In this document: positions 16,688 to 26,017 of the stretch, in pieces | Layout: every line of letters begins with the position of its first letter | How positions within the stretch are numbered: the stretch's first letter is position 1 | Assembly (NCBI GenBank): GCA_023386365.1 | Contig: JAEWJX010000096.1 | Coordinates: 1 to 64,000 of the forward strand | Reading direction: 5' to 3' | DNA length: 64,000 nucleotides | Source of the DNA: Actinomycetes bacterium | GTDB lineage: Bacteria; Actinomycetota; Actinomycetes; Actinomycetales; Microbacteriaceae | Translations under genes and position numbers: made by a program | Notes under the pieces: generated by a model | The model's input: only the letters and a program-made list of their open reading frames with translations | What the model was told of the DNA's origin: nothing | The model's database searches: none

Positions 16688-17959
16688 TCAGTTGCCGATG
16701 GTGCAGGTCTGGTCGGCGGCCGTCTGACCGCGCAGGTTCGGGATGACCACCTTGTCGGGCAGCACCGGGTCGGCGCTCGGGGTGGCACTCGGGTCGGGGC
16801 TGGCGCTCGGGTCGGCCGGCGTGGTCGGCTCGGTGGGCGCCACCGGTGCGTTCGGGTCGATCTGCGACCCGCGGCCGTCGCCCGCCTCCTCCAGACCGAT
16901 CGGCTGGTCGGCGCGGATCGCATCGAACAGCGCGTTCGCGGTCGACGTGATCGGCGCCACCTTGCCTTCGTACATGCCGCCCTGGCCGGTGGTGCCCGGG
17001 TACTGCACGAACGTGATGCGGTCCATGGGGATGTTGTTGAGGGCCTTCGCCATCGCCACCATCGTGGGCAGCTGCGACAGCTCCTTCGAGAGGGTCATGT
17101 TGGCGGTGGCCGCTTTCGCGAGACCGATGAGCTTGCCCACGTTGGTGAGCGTCTCCTCCGACTTGAGCTTGCGCAGCAGCGCCGACAGGAACACCTGCTG
17201 CGAGCTGATGCGCGTCAGGTCGGAGCCGTCGCCGACACCGTGACGCGAGCGCACGAAGGCGAGAGCGCTGCCACCTTCAAGGTGGTGCGTGCCCGCCTCC
17301 AGGTCGAGGCCCACGTACTTGTCGTGGATCGCGGATGCGACACACACGTCGACGCCGCCCACGGCATCCGCCATGTTCATGACGCCGTAGAAGCCGATCA
17401 TGCCGGCGTACTGGATCTCGAGACCGGTGAGGTTCTCGACCACGTCGACCACGCACGGGAGACCGCCGTAGTAGAGGGCCTCGTTGATGGGGCGGCCCGA
17501 CATCGCCGGACGCTGCTTGCCCGTCTCGGGGTTGATGCAGCCGGGGTACGGCACCACCAGGTCGCGCGGCATGCTGACCGCGACGGCGCTGGTCTGGTCG
17601 GCGGAGACGTGGATCAGGATGTTCACGTCGTTGAGCACGCTGTCGCGGTCGTAGTTCTCGTCCGACCCGACGACGAGCATGTTGAAGCCGCCCTCGTAGG
17701 CCCCGATCTCGGGGATGGGCGCCTCGGTCTCGTTGATGACGACCGCGTTGGCCGAGACCTGCGAGGTCAGTTGGTAGGCGAAGATGCCACCCACCGCGAG
17801 GCCCGAGACCAGCACCACGGCGAGGCTGCCGGAGATGATCGCGAGCACCGACTTCCAAGCGGAGGAACGGGGAAGGCGGCCGTGGCGGGCGATACCCACC
17901 GGACGGGGCGCACGCGCCGACCGCGAACGGTCGCGTAGCGGCTGCTCCTGTTCGGACAC
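16688..17959 (-). CDS. LCP-family (LytR-CpsA-Psr) cell wall ligase
   Basis: This 423-residue membrane protein has a basic cytoplasmic tail, one helix at about residues 36-62, and an outer LCP catalytic domain. That domain shows SMPRDLVVPYPG and the conserved arginines in LAFVRSRHG and DLTRISSQQ. LCP enzymes move lipid-linked glycopolymers such as teichoic acid or arabinogalactan onto peptidoglycan. A Pro/Ser/Asp-rich tail (from about residue 370) ends in a short Cys-containing segment. GTG 17959 is preferred: AGAAGG lies 5 nt before it, whereas it abuts the alternative GTG at 17965. It lies between two tRNA-Ser genes. Confidence 0.92.
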   Translation of the reverse strand: MSEQEQPLRDRSRSARAPRPVGIARHGRLPRSSAWKSVLAIISGSLAVVLVSGLAVGGIFAYQLTSQVSANAVVINETEAPIPEIGAYEGGFNMLVVGSDENYDRDSVLNDVNILIHVSADQTSAVAVSMPRDLVVPYPGCINPETGKQRPAMSGRPINEALYYGGLPCVVDVVENLTGLEIQYAGMIGFYGVMNMADAVGGVDVCVASAIHDKYVGLDLEAGTHHLEGGSALAFVRSRHGVGDGSDLTRISSQQVFLSALLRKLKSEETLTNVGKLIGLAKAATANMTLSKELSQLPTMVAMAKALNNIPMDRITFVQYPGTTGQGGMYEGKVAPITSTANALFDAIRADQPIGLEEAGDGRGSQIDPNAPVAPTEPTTPADPSASPDPSATPSADPVLPDKVVIPNLRGQTAADQTCTIGN

Positions 17960-18008
17960 GGGCACCTTCTCTCGGATCTCAGCTCAGCGGATGGGCGACG
18001 ACATGCAG

Positions 18009-18093
18009 CGGAGGGCGTGGGATTCGAACCCACGAGACATTGCTGCCCACCAGTTTTCAAGACTGGCTCCATCGGCCGCTCGGACAGCCCTCC
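18009..18093 (-). tRNA. tRNA-Ser (anticodon TGA)
   Basis: The 85-nt class II tRNA has acceptor arms GGAGGGC (18093-18087) and GCCCTCC (18016-18010), discriminator G, an anticodon stem CCAGT/ACTGG with loop CTTGAAA, and hence anticodon TGA, reading UCA and probably other UCN codons. A long variable arm and a T arm with GGTTCGAATCC are visible. No CCA is encoded. It lies downstream of serS and the HAD gene on the same strand. Confidence 0.97.
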
Positions 18094-18132
18094 TCGGTTG
18101 ACCGAGTACCGAGTGTAGAGGAGAAGGTTCGC

Positions 18133-18960
18133 TCAACCCTGGAAATACCGTGCGAGGGCGCTGGCCAAACCCTGCTCGACATCTGAGCCGGTGACCTCGT
18201 TCGCGGCGGCCTTCACCTCATCCGGCGCCTGGCCCATCGCCATCGCCACCCCGCCACCTGCTGCGGCCCACTCGAACATATCGATGTCGTTGCGTCCGTC
18301 GCCGGCCACGAAGACCCGCGAGCGGTCGATGCCGAGGGTCTCGCGCACGTACTCCATGCCGGTGCCCTTGTTCACCCCGTCGGGGGCGATGTCGAGCCAC
18401 GCCGTCCAGCCGACGTTGTAGCTCACCTTGTGCAGACCCATCCGCTCCACCACCGACAGGAAGTCGTCGATCGCGTGCCCCGGCGACAGCACCACCACGC
18501 GGGTGGCCGGCTCGGCCAGCAGCTCCTCGAAGTCCACCTGCTCCTTCGCGGCGGCGAGCGCGCCCTCCGGGAACGGCCCCGTGTAGCGGAACATGCCGTC
18601 CGGGTTCTCGACGGCGAAGCTGGCACCCCGCAGGTGGCCGCGGATGGTGGTGAGCACCTCGCGCGGGTCGAAGGTCTCCACCTTCACCCGGCTGTAGCCC
18701 ATCGGCGCCTCCGGGTCGCGGCCCATCACGATGGCGCCGTTCGCGCACACCGCGAACTTCGACACCAGCCCCAGCCGGTCGAGCACGGGCAGAGTCATCG
18801 ACACCGAACGGCCGGTCGACAGCATCACCTCGTGGCCGAGGTCGCGCACCCGACGGATCTCGGATGCGACGCTGTCGGCCAGCGCGCCATCCTCCTGCAG
18901 CACGGTGCCGTCGATGTCGAGACCGACCAGCCAGCGATCCTCCGGCGCGACGGGGGTCAC
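18133..18960 (-). CDS. HAD-superfamily phosphatase, Cof type
   Basis: The 275-residue protein has all Cof-type HAD motifs. Motif I is GLDIDGTVL, with two Asp residues near 14-16. Motif II follows as VMLSTGRS, and motif IV is [17 protein letters not shown] with the downstream [19 protein letters not shown]. Such enzymes hydrolyse sugar phosphates, nucleotides or cofactor phosphates. The GTG at 18960 overlaps the serS stop by 4 nt (GTGA), so it is translated together with serS. The link with seryl-tRNA synthetase is conserved in related actinobacteria to my recollection, but the substrate is unknown. Confidence 0.92.
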   Translation of the reverse strand: MTPVAPEDRWLVGLDIDGTVLQEDGALADSVASEIRRVRDLGHEVMLSTGRSVSMTLPVLDRLGLVSKFAVCANGAIVMGRDPEAPMGYSRVKVETFDPREVLTTIRGHLRGASFAVENPDGMFRYTGPFPEGALAAAKEQVDFEELLAEPATRVVVLSPGHAIDDFLSVVERMGLHKVSYNVGWTAWLDIAPDGVNKGTGMEYVRETLGIDRSRVFVAGDGRNDIDMFEWAAAGGGVAMAMGQAPDEVKAAANEVTGSDVEQGLASALARYFQG

Positions 18961-20219
18961 TTCACGGGCTCCAGAATGTCGAGGCCGATGAACGGCCGCA
19001 GCACCTCGGGCACCACCACCGATCCGTCGGCGCGTTGATGCGTCTCCAGCAGCGCCACGATCCAGCGCGTGGTGGCGAGGGTGCCGTTGAGGGTGGCGAC
19101 GGGCACCGTCTTACCTTCGGCGCCGCGCTGCCGGATGTCGAGCCGGCGCGCCTGGAAGGTGGTGCAGTTGCTGGTGGAGGTGAGCTCGCGGTAGGCGCCC
19201 TGGGTGGGAACCCACGCCTCCACGTCGAACTTGCGGGCGGCGCTCGTACCGAGGTCGCCGGCGGCCGTGTCGATCACCCGGTACGACAGGCCCAGGTCGG
19301 TGAGCATGCCCTCCTGCAGGGCGAGCAGACGCTCGTGCTCGGCTTCGGCATCCGCCGGGTCGATGTAGCTGAACATCTCCAGCTTCTGGAACTGGTGCAC
19401 CCGGATGATGCCGCGGGTGTCCTTGCCGCCCGAGCCGGCCTCACGTCGGTAGCAGGTGGAGATGCCGGCGTAGCGCAGCGGCCCGGCCGAGACGTCGATG
19501 ATCTCGTCCTTGTGGTACCCGGCGAGCGCCACCTCGCTGGTGCCGGTGAGGTACAGCTCGTCGCGCTCCAGGTAGTAGATCTCGTCGGCGTGGGCGCCCA
19601 GGAAGCCGGTGCCCGCCATGATGTCGGGGCGCACCAGTGTGGGCGTGATGAGCGGGGTGAAGCCCGCCTCGAGGGCACGCTGCAGACCCAGTTGCACGAG
19701 CGCGAACTCGAGCCGCGCGCCGACACCCTTCAGGAAGTAGAAACGCGCGCCCGACACCTTCGCGCCGCGCTCCATGTCGATCGCGTCGAGCAGCTCGCCG
19801 ATCGCCAGGTGGTCGCGGGGTTCGAAATCGAATGCCGGCTTGCCGCCCACCTCGCGCAGGGTGACGAAGTCGTCCTCGCCACCGGCGGGCACCCCGTCGA
19901 GCACGATGTTCGGGATCGAGCCGGCGACCTCGGCGAACCGCACCTCCGCCTCCGACGCCACCCGCTGTGCATCTTTCACCCGGGCGGCGAGCTCCTGCGC
20001 CTGCGCGACGAGCGCAGCCTTCTCCTCCTTCGGCGCCTGAGCCACCTGCTTGCCGAACGCGTTCTGCTCGGCACGCAGGGTCTCGAAGGCGACGATCGCC
20101 GACCGGCGGGCCACATCCGCCTCGAGTGCGTCGTCGACGAGGCCCACGGATGCACCGCGTCGCTCCTGCGAAGCTCTCACGACGTCCGGGTTCTCACGCA
20201 GCAGCTGGGGGTCGATCAC
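18957..20219 (-). CDS. serS: Seryl-tRNA synthetase
   Basis: This 420-residue class II enzyme charges tRNA-Ser. It has the N-terminal tRNA-binding coiled-coil (residues 1-105, starting [14 protein letters not shown]) and the catalytic motifs: [12 protein letters not shown], motif 2 [18 protein letters not shown], and motif 3 [19 protein letters not shown]. Length is normal. GTG at 20219 lies 6 nt after TAGGAT (20231-20226), so the transcript is probably leaderless. Two tRNA-Ser genes follow within 4 kb on the same strand. Confidence 0.98.
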   Translation of the reverse strand: MIDPQLLRENPDVVRASQERRGASVGLVDDALEADVARRSAIVAFETLRAEQNAFGKQVAQAPKEEKAALVAQAQELAARVKDAQRVASEAEVRFAEVAGSIPNIVLDGVPAGGEDDFVTLREVGGKPAFDFEPRDHLAIGELLDAIDMERGAKVSGARFYFLKGVGARLEFALVQLGLQRALEAGFTPLITPTLVRPDIMAGTGFLGAHADEIYYLERDELYLTGTSEVALAGYHKDEIIDVSAGPLRYAGISTCYRREAGSGGKDTRGIIRVHQFQKLEMFSYIDPADAEAEHERLLALQEGMLTDLGLSYRVIDTAAGDLGTSAARKFDVEAWVPTQGAYRELTSTSNCTTFQARRLDIRQRGAEGKTVPVATLNGTLATTRWIVALLETHQRADGSVVVPEVLRPFIGLDILEPVK

Positions 20220-20272
20220 CCCTCAATCCTAGAAGCCTGCCGCACCGCGACCCCATGGCCTACGTTGGACCC

Positions 20273-21268
20273 ATGTCGCCGAGCGCCCCCGGAACGCCGA
20301 AGCGGGCGGCCGTCGTCTACAACCCGATCAAGGTCGACCGGGATCGGCTGCGGGCGGCCGTCGCCGTCGCCGAGAGCGAGAACGGCTGGGCGAAGAGCAT
20401 CTGGCTCGAGACCACCGAGGAGGACCCCGGCCACGGCCTCGCGTCACGCGCGGTCGCGCAGAAGGTCGACATGGTGATCGCGGCGGGCGGCGACGGCACC
20501 GTCCGGGCCGTCGGTGCCGGCCTGCGCGGCACCGGCATCGCGCTCGCGCTGCTGCCGTCGGGCACCGGCAACCTGCTGGCCCGCAACCTCGGGCTCGACG
20601 TCAACGCGAACCACCTCGAGGCATCCGTTTCGGCCGCGTTCTCAGGCTCCGACAGCGCCATCGACATGGGCGTCATCGAGATCGACCGGCCCGACGGCTC
20701 CACCGAGGAGCACGCGTTCCTGGTGATGGCGGGGCTCGGCCTCGACGCGAAGATGATCGCCAACACCGACCCTGAGCTGAAGAAGAAGGTCGGATGGCTG
20801 GCGTACGTCGGCGCCATCGGCCGCGTGCTCGTCGACAAGGAAGTGCTGCGCCTGCGGTACCGCCTCGACGGCGGGCCGGAGCGTGTCTCCCGGGTGCACA
20901 CGATCCTGGTCGGCAACTGCGGCTCCCTGCCGGGCAACATCCTGCTGCTGCCGGATGCCGAGCTCGACGACGGCCTGTTCGACATCGTTACCCTGCGCCC
21001 CGAAGGGTTCGGCGGATGGGCGCGCATCTGGGTGGGCATCATTTGGGAGAACGGGGTGCTGCGGCGCAGTTCCGCCGGCCGCAAACTGCTCAACCTGCGC
21101 AGCAAGCAGGTGCGCGCCTTGCGCTACCTGCGCGGCCGCCAGCTCCACGTCGACCTCGACCGGCCGGAGGAGTTCGAGCTCGACGGCGACGAGTTCGGCA
21201 CCATCGTCGGTTTCCGCGCCCACGTCGACCCGGCCTCCCTGATCGTGCGGATGCCGGCCGAGTCCTGA
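20273..21268 (+). CDS. Diacylglycerol kinase-like lipid kinase
   Basis: The 331-residue protein has the DAGK/NAD-kinase fold with the nucleotide loop AAGGDGTVRAVGAGL and the conserved LLPSGTGNLLARNLGL. A C-terminal beta-sandwich region with LPGNILLLPDAELDDGLFD follows. Members phosphorylate diacylglycerol or related lipids at the membrane. ATG 20273 is chosen over ATG 20255 because TACGTT (20261-20266) lies exactly 6 nt before it, a leaderless arrangement. It is divergent from serS and convergent with pheA. Confidence 0.93.
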   Translation: MSPSAPGTPKRAAVVYNPIKVDRDRLRAAVAVAESENGWAKSIWLETTEEDPGHGLASRAVAQKVDMVIAAGGDGTVRAVGAGLRGTGIALALLPSGTGNLLARNLGLDVNANHLEASVSAAFSGSDSAIDMGVIEIDRPDGSTEEHAFLVMAGLGLDAKMIANTDPELKKKVGWLAYVGAIGRVLVDKEVLRLRYRLDGGPERVSRVHTILVGNCGSLPGNILLLPDAELDDGLFDIVTLRPEGFGGWARIWVGIIWENGVLRRSSAGRKLLNLRSKQVRALRYLRGRQLHVDLDRPEEFELDGDEFGTIVGFRAHVDPASLIVRMPAES

Positions 21269-21279
21269 CCTTCGGGTAG

Positions 21280-21345
21280 TTAGCTCCAGCTAACTCCGCT
21301 CGGACCCCGTTACAACTGGGTCTGACCGCGACTAGCTGGAGCTAG
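21280..21345. repeat. Nested inverted repeat between convergent genes
   Basis: TTAGCTCCAGCTAA (21280-21293) and CTAGCTGGAGCTAG (21332-21345) are each near self-palindromes. Their 12-base cores (21281-21292, 21333-21344) are exact reverse complements of each other. Inside, GACCC and GGGTC form a second stem. The element fills the gap between the stops of the lipid kinase gene and pheA and may act as a two-way terminator, although no T run is present. Confidence 0.6.
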
Positions 21346-21349
21346 GTAA

Positions 21350-22273
21350 TCAGTCGACAGGGGCGCCGGACAGGATGTCGCGCAGCCAGTCGCGCGCGTC
21401 GATGAACACCTGGTCGTCGTAGCGGGAGGTGACCACCACGTGCTGCTTGTCGGCGCGCGGGTAGGAGCCGAGGAACTGCACGCTCGGGCTGAACCGCTTG
21501 AGGCCGAGCAGCGCATCCGCGACCCGCTCGTCGAGCACGTGACCGTCGAGGTCGACGATGAAGCGGTACCGGCCGAGGGCGTCGCCGATGGGGCGCGACT
21601 CGAGCAGGCTCATGTTGACGCCGCGGGTGGAGAACTGCTCCAGCATCTCCACGAGCGCGCCGGGCTGGTCGGTGGGCAGTTCGACGATGACGCTCGTCTT
21701 GTCGGCCCCGGTGCGCGCCGGGATCTCGGTGGACCGCGACACCAGCACGAAGCGGGTGACCGCATCCGGGTTGTCGGCGATGTCTTCGGCGAGCACCTCG
21801 AGCGGCAGATGGTCGGTGATGCCGGGCGGGGCGATCGCCGCGTCGGCGTTCGTCGACTCGAGCAGCTCCCGCGGGGCGGCGACATTCGACGTCGACGGGA
21901 TGTGGCCGTGCGTGGGCAGGGTCGCGTCGAGCCACAGGTGGCACTGCGCGTACGCGACGGGGTGCGCGTTGATGACCCGCACATCCTCGAGTCGGGTGCC
22001 GGGCCGGGCGACGAGCTGGAAGTTCACCGGCACCAGGTATTCGCCGATGATGCGGAGGCCGGGGATGTTGGCGAGGGCGTCCTGGGTGGCGCTGACGCCG
22101 CCCTCGACACTGTTCTCGATGGCGATCATCGCGGCCGTGCTGCGCCCGCTCACCACATCGTCGAGCGCCTCACCGACGTTGTTGACGCTGCGCCAGTCGG
22201 ACCCTGCTGCCTCCGGCACCTGGGCGAGGGCCGCCCACGTGAAGGTGCCGGCCGGGCCCAGGTAGCTGTACAC
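21350..22273 (-). CDS. pheA: Prephenate dehydratase
   Basis: The 307-residue enzyme converts prephenate to phenylpyruvate in phenylalanine synthesis. It begins YSYLGPAGTFTWAAL, has AMIAIENSVEGGVSATQD, and the catalytic TRF motif in AVTRFVLVS. A C-terminal ACT domain (about 195-275) with SLLESRPIG binds phenylalanine for feedback control. It is the monofunctional form without chorismate mutase. GTG 22273 follows TAGGCT by 7 nt. A 20-residue tail with no close family meaning ends the protein. It is divergent from pgm. Confidence 0.97.
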   Translation of the reverse strand: MYSYLGPAGTFTWAALAQVPEAAGSDWRSVNNVGEALDDVVSGRSTAAMIAIENSVEGGVSATQDALANIPGLRIIGEYLVPVNFQLVARPGTRLEDVRVINAHPVAYAQCHLWLDATLPTHGHIPSTSNVAAPRELLESTNADAAIAPPGITDHLPLEVLAEDIADNPDAVTRFVLVSRSTEIPARTGADKTSVIVELPTDQPGALVEMLEQFSTRGVNMSLLESRPIGDALGRYRFIVDLDGHVLDERVADALLGLKRFSPSVQFLGSYPRADKQHVVVTSRYDDQVFIDARDWLRDILSGAPVD

Positions 22274-22302
22274 GTCCGCGAGCCTAGCGGGATGATGGGG
22301 GG

Positions 22303-23922
22303 ATGACCGATCGCGCAGGAACCCCGGCCCAACCGTCCGACCTGATCGACGTTCAGGAGTTGGTGGCGGCCTACTACGGCCGTACGCCCGACCTGAACGA
22401 CCCGGCGCAGCGGGTGGCCTTCGGCACGAGCGGGCACCGCGGGTCGAGCCTCGACGGCGCGTTCACCGAGACGCACATCGCCGCGATCACGCAGGCGATC
22501 GTCGAGTACCGCACCGCGCAGGGCATCAGCGGCCCGCTGTTCGTGGGGGCTGACACGCACGGGCTCTCCGCCCCCGCCCAGACCACCGCGCTCGGGGTGC
22601 TGGAGGCGAACGGGGTCCACGCGGTCGCCGACGAGTTCGACGACTACGTGCCGACGCCCGCCGTCAGCCGCGCCATCATCCGGTACAACACCGAGAACCC
22701 GGGCAAGCCGCAGGCGGACGGCATCGTCATCACCCCCAGCCACAACCCGCCGCGCGACGGCGGCTTCAAGTACAACCCGCCGCACGGCGGCCCGGCCGAC
22801 TCGGATGCGACGAACTGGATCGCAGGGCGCGCGAACGAGATCATCGGCGACGGCAACCGCGAGGTGCGTTTCTCGGAGCCGTCGGGGGTCGACAGCTACG
22901 ACTTCCGCGGCGCCTATGCCGACGACCTGAAGAACGTGTTGAACATGGACGCGATCGCGGGCGCGGGCCTGAAGCTGGGCACCGACCCGCTGGGCGGCGC
23001 GAGCGTCTCGTATTGGGCCCTCATCGCGGAGCGCTACGGCCTCGACCTGGAGGTGGTGAACCCGCGCGTCGACCCGGCCTGGTCGTTCATGACGCTCGAC
23101 TGGGACGGCAAGATCCGCATGGATCCGTCGTCGTCGTCGGCCATGGCGTCCGTGGTGGCCCGCGCGGGCGACTTCGACATCCTCACCGGCAACGACGCCG
23201 ACGCCGACCGCCACGGCATCGTCACCCCCGACGGCGGCCTCATGAACCCGAACCACTACCTCGCGGTGGCGATCCAGTACCTGTACGCGAACCGCCCCGG
23301 GTGGCGGGCGGATGCGGCGATCGGCAAGACGCTGGTGTCGAGTTCGATGATCGACCGCGTCGCCGCCTCCCTCGGGCGGCGCCTGTGGGAGGTGCCGGTG
23401 GGTTTCAAGTGGTTCGTTCCGGGCCTGGTCGACGGGTCGGTCGGGTTCGGCGGCGAGGAGAGCGCCGGCGCCAGCTTCCTCACCCTCGACGGCAAGGCGT
23501 GGACGACCGACAAGGACGGCATCCTGCTCGCGCTGTTGGCGGCCGAGATCCGCGCCGTCACCGGAAAGAGCCCCAGTGAGCTGTACCGGGAGCTGACGGA
23601 CGAGTTCGGCGACCCCGCCTACGCGCGGGTGGATGCCGCGGCGAGCCCCGAGCAGAAGGCGCGCCTCGGCAAGCTGTCGGGTGACGACATCACCGCCACC
23701 GAGCTCGCCGGCGACCCGATCACGGCGCGCCTGTCGCACGCGCCCGGCAACGGCGCCGCGATCGGCGGTGTGAAGGTGACGAGCGAGCACGCCTGGTTCG
23801 CGGCGCGCCCCTCGGGCACCGAGAACGTCTACAAGATCTACGCCGAGTCGTTCCGCGGGCCGGAGCATCTGGCGCTTGTTCAGGCGGAGGCGAAGCGCAT
23901 CGTCGACGCGGCGCTCGCCTGA
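22303..23922 (+). CDS. pgm: Phosphoglucomutase (alpha-D-glucose-specific)
   Basis: This 539-residue enzyme interconverts glucose 1-phosphate and glucose 6-phosphate for glycogen, trehalose and cell wall precursors. It has FGTSGHRG near the start, the phosphoserine loop ITPSHNPPRDGG, the metal loop GNDADADRHGIV, sugar-binding GGEESAG and the phosphate-binding ARPSGTENVYKIY at the end. A G-rich run before ATG 22303 can serve as ribosome site; GATGAT 6 nt upstream could be a -10 variant. Confidence 0.97.
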   Translation: MTDRAGTPAQPSDLIDVQELVAAYYGRTPDLNDPAQRVAFGTSGHRGSSLDGAFTETHIAAITQAIVEYRTAQGISGPLFVGADTHGLSAPAQTTALGVLEANGVHAVADEFDDYVPTPAVSRAIIRYNTENPGKPQADGIVITPSHNPPRDGGFKYNPPHGGPADSDATNWIAGRANEIIGDGNREVRFSEPSGVDSYDFRGAYADDLKNVLNMDAIAGAGLKLGTDPLGGASVSYWALIAERYGLDLEVVNPRVDPAWSFMTLDWDGKIRMDPSSSSAMASVVARAGDFDILTGNDADADRHGIVTPDGGLMNPNHYLAVAIQYLYANRPGWRADAAIGKTLVSSSMIDRVAASLGRRLWEVPVGFKWFVPGLVDGSVGFGGEESAGASFLTLDGKAWTTDKDGILLALLAAEIRAVTGKSPSELYRELTDEFGDPAYARVDAAASPEQKARLGKLSGDDITATELAGDPITARLSHAPGNGAAIGGVKVTSEHAWFAARPSGTENVYKIYAESFRGPEHLALVQAEAKRIVDAALA

Positions 23923-23965
23923 CCCGGGTGCGGGTCGGATGTCGTCCGCGACGTAGGCTCGTCCG

Positions 23966-24742
23966 GTGCCTGAGATCCGCTTCGTCGCCATCGGCGACTC
24001 GTTCACCGAGGGCGTCGGCGACGAACTGCCCGATGGCCGCGTGCGCGGCTGGGCCGACATCGCGGCGCAGGGCTGGGCGGATGGCACGGGCGAGCCGGTG
24101 CAGTTCGCGAACCTCGCGATCCGCGGCAAGCTGATCCGCCCGATCGTCGACGAGCAACTCGAGCCGGCGCTCGCGCTGAAGCCGACGCACCTGTCGTTCA
24201 ACGGTGGCGGCAACGACATCCTGCGCCCGCAGGCGGATGTGAACCGCATCGTCGACGCGTTCGCCCAGGTGCTGCGCCGCTGCGACGAGGAGGGTGTGGC
24301 GCTCGTGCTGCTGTCGGGGGCGAACCCGACGCGGCAGCTGCCGATGGGCCGGGTGATGAAGCGCCGGGGTGACCTGCTCTCGCACGCCGTCGAGGCGCGC
24401 CTCGCCGACCGGCCCGACGTGATCCGCGCGCTCAACTGGTTCGACGACGAGTTGGCGGAGCCTGCGTTCTGGTCGGACGACCGGCTGCACATGAACTCCC
24501 GCGGCCACCACCGGGTGGCCGCGCGCGTGCTCGACGCGGTCGGGGTTCCGCGGCCCGACGAGTGGTGGAACCTGCCCGAGCTACCCGATCAGGGCCGCCT
24601 GCGGGGCGCGCGCTACTACCGGGAGCACGTGGGGCCGTGGGTGAAGCGCCGCCTCACCGGCACCTCCTCGGGCGACGGCCGTGAGCCGAAGTTCGGCGGA
24701 GGCTGGACGACCCTTCAGCCTTCCTCCGGCGGGCTCGCGTAG
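23966..24742 (+). CDS. SGNH/GDSL-family hydrolase
   Basis: The 258-residue protein has block I AIGDSFTEGVGDELP with the nucleophile Ser, block III GGGNDIL, and the DRLHMNSRGH block with catalytic Asp and His. These are esterase or lipase-like enzymes; no signal peptide is present, so it should be cytoplasmic. GTG 23966 lies 6 nt after TAGGCT (23954-23959). Its own TAG stop begins the TAGCCT hexamer placed 6 nt before the next gene. The C-terminal 50 residues are charged and not part of the fold. Confidence 0.92.
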   Translation: MPEIRFVAIGDSFTEGVGDELPDGRVRGWADIAAQGWADGTGEPVQFANLAIRGKLIRPIVDEQLEPALALKPTHLSFNGGGNDILRPQADVNRIVDAFAQVLRRCDEEGVALVLLSGANPTRQLPMGRVMKRRGDLLSHAVEARLADRPDVIRALNWFDDELAEPAFWSDDRLHMNSRGHHRVAARVLDAVGVPRPDEWWNLPELPDQGRLRGARYYREHVGPWVKRRLTGTSSGDGREPKFGGGWTTLQPSSGGLA

Positions 24743-24751
24743 CCTCGACGC

Positions 24752-25033
24752 ATGCCCTGGTACGGATGGCTCGCGATCGCCGCTGTGGCGATCGCCCTTC
24801 TCGCGGTGGCGCAGTGGCGCGGCTGGATCGAGCTGCGCGGCGTCGACCACGGCCGCAGTTCCGGCAACGGCATGTTCGGGTTCGCCGACGAGGTCTTCCA
24901 CCCGACGAAGCATGAGGCGCAGCAGGATCTGGTGCAGCAGACCGAGCTGCCCGCCCCCGCCCCGGCGCCCGGCGACGGCCCGCTCGACCTCGACAAGGGT
25001 CGCGTCAGGATCGATCTGCCGAACGACGCCTGA
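24752..25033 (+). CDS. Small membrane-anchored protein, unknown function
   Basis: The 93-residue protein has one N-terminal hydrophobic helix (about 4-22, WYGWLAIAAVAIALLAVAQW), then a polar domain with GNGMFGFADEVFHPTKHEAQ and a Pro-rich tail. It resembles the small actinobacterial proteins annotated DUF6191, by recollection rather than search. ATG 24752 lies 6 nt after TAGCCT, whose TAG is the stop codon of the previous gene. Function unknown. Confidence 0.8.
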   Translation: MPWYGWLAIAAVAIALLAVAQWRGWIELRGVDHGRSSGNGMFGFADEVFHPTKHEAQQDLVQQTELPAPAPAPGDGPLDLDKGRVRIDLPNDA

Positions 25034-25060
25034 CCTCGCGGCGGCGGATAGCGTGGTCCG

Positions 25061-26002
25061 GTGAGTTCCGTCGAGCAGTCCGCACCGCCCACCGTCCCGC
25101 AGCCCGCCCCCGAGCCCGCCGACTGGAAGGGCGCTCTCGCCTCCCTCGGTCTCGGGTTGGCCGGCGCCCTGGTCGGTCTGCTGCCGTGGATCATCACCGG
25201 GATGCGGCTCCCGCTGCAGAACCTGTGGGCGCTGCCGACGCTCCCCGACGACATGCCGGTGGCGTGGCTGCCGTTCAGTCAGTACACGGTGTCGTTCGTC
25301 ATCTCGATCATGGTGGTGGGCGCCGCCGCCGCGGGGATCGCCGCCTGCGCCCTTCGCGCGCGCCTGCCTCGCCGCGCGCCGCTCTCGATCGCCGCGGGTG
25401 TGCTGTTCGTCCAGGTGGTCGCGACCGCGCAGGCGGCGAACGTGGTCGGCTCCGGGGTGGGCGCGAGCCGTGAAGGTTCGGTCTACCTGGCCGCCTGCAT
25501 CGGGGTCGCCGTGGTGGGCATCGTGTGCGGGCTGGTGGTGTTGGGCCTGATCTCGCGGGGTCCCCGCGCGGGCGCCACGGTGGCGCTCGCGTTCGCGTCG
25601 ATCACGGTCACCTGGTGGGTGGGCGGCTTCTTCCCCCCGGTGGGCATCGTGCCGGTGACGGTCGACTACGGGTGGGCTCTCGACATCCTGCGCTGGCTGT
25701 CGCCGCTGCTCGTGGGCGCGTCGATCGCGTGGGGCGGCATCCGAACCGCCGGCCGGATCGTGGCGGCTGGCGTCAGCCTGCTGATGCTCTGGGTGGTTCC
25801 GCCGCTCGCGACGGCGGTGACCGCGGCGGTCGGGTCGCGGGTGATGCTGCGCTACCCGCTCGAGCTGCTCGACTACGGGTGGGGCGTGTTCACGATGGCG
25901 CTGCTCATGCCCGCCCTGGTGGTGCCGCCCCTGGTTGTGGCGGTCGTCACTGCGGCGGCGGGCATCGTGGGTCGCGAACTGCTGGAGCGCCGCGGCCGCT
26001 GA
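25061..26002 (+). CDS. Multi-pass membrane protein, unknown function
   Basis: The 313-residue protein has about eight hydrophobic helices, starting after a Pro-rich N-terminus (residues 1-25) with SLGLGLAGALVGLLPWIITG. No catalytic or transporter motif is recognised. The helix-rich layout and the lack of charged loops suggest a structural or permease-like role, but nothing more can be said. GTG 25061 lies 6 nt after TAGCGT (25049-25054). It converges on the VCBS-repeat gene 16 nt away. Confidence 0.8.
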   Translation: MSSVEQSAPPTVPQPAPEPADWKGALASLGLGLAGALVGLLPWIITGMRLPLQNLWALPTLPDDMPVAWLPFSQYTVSFVISIMVVGAAAAGIAACALRARLPRRAPLSIAAGVLFVQVVATAQAANVVGSGVGASREGSVYLAACIGVAVVGIVCGLVVLGLISRGPRAGATVALAFASITVTWWVGGFFPPVGIVPVTVDYGWALDILRWLSPLLVGASIAWGGIRTAGRIVAAGVSLLMLWVVPPLATAVTAAVGSRVMLRYPLELLDYGWGVFTMALLMPALVVPPLVVAVVTAAAGIVGRELLERRGR

Positions 26003-26017
26003 CCCGAGCCCTCTGCG

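Noticed and set aside
16540..18093. tRNA-Ser genes as attachment sites of an integrated element
   Set aside because: No integrase, no partial tRNA duplicate and no change in composition around them; flanking genes are housekeeping.
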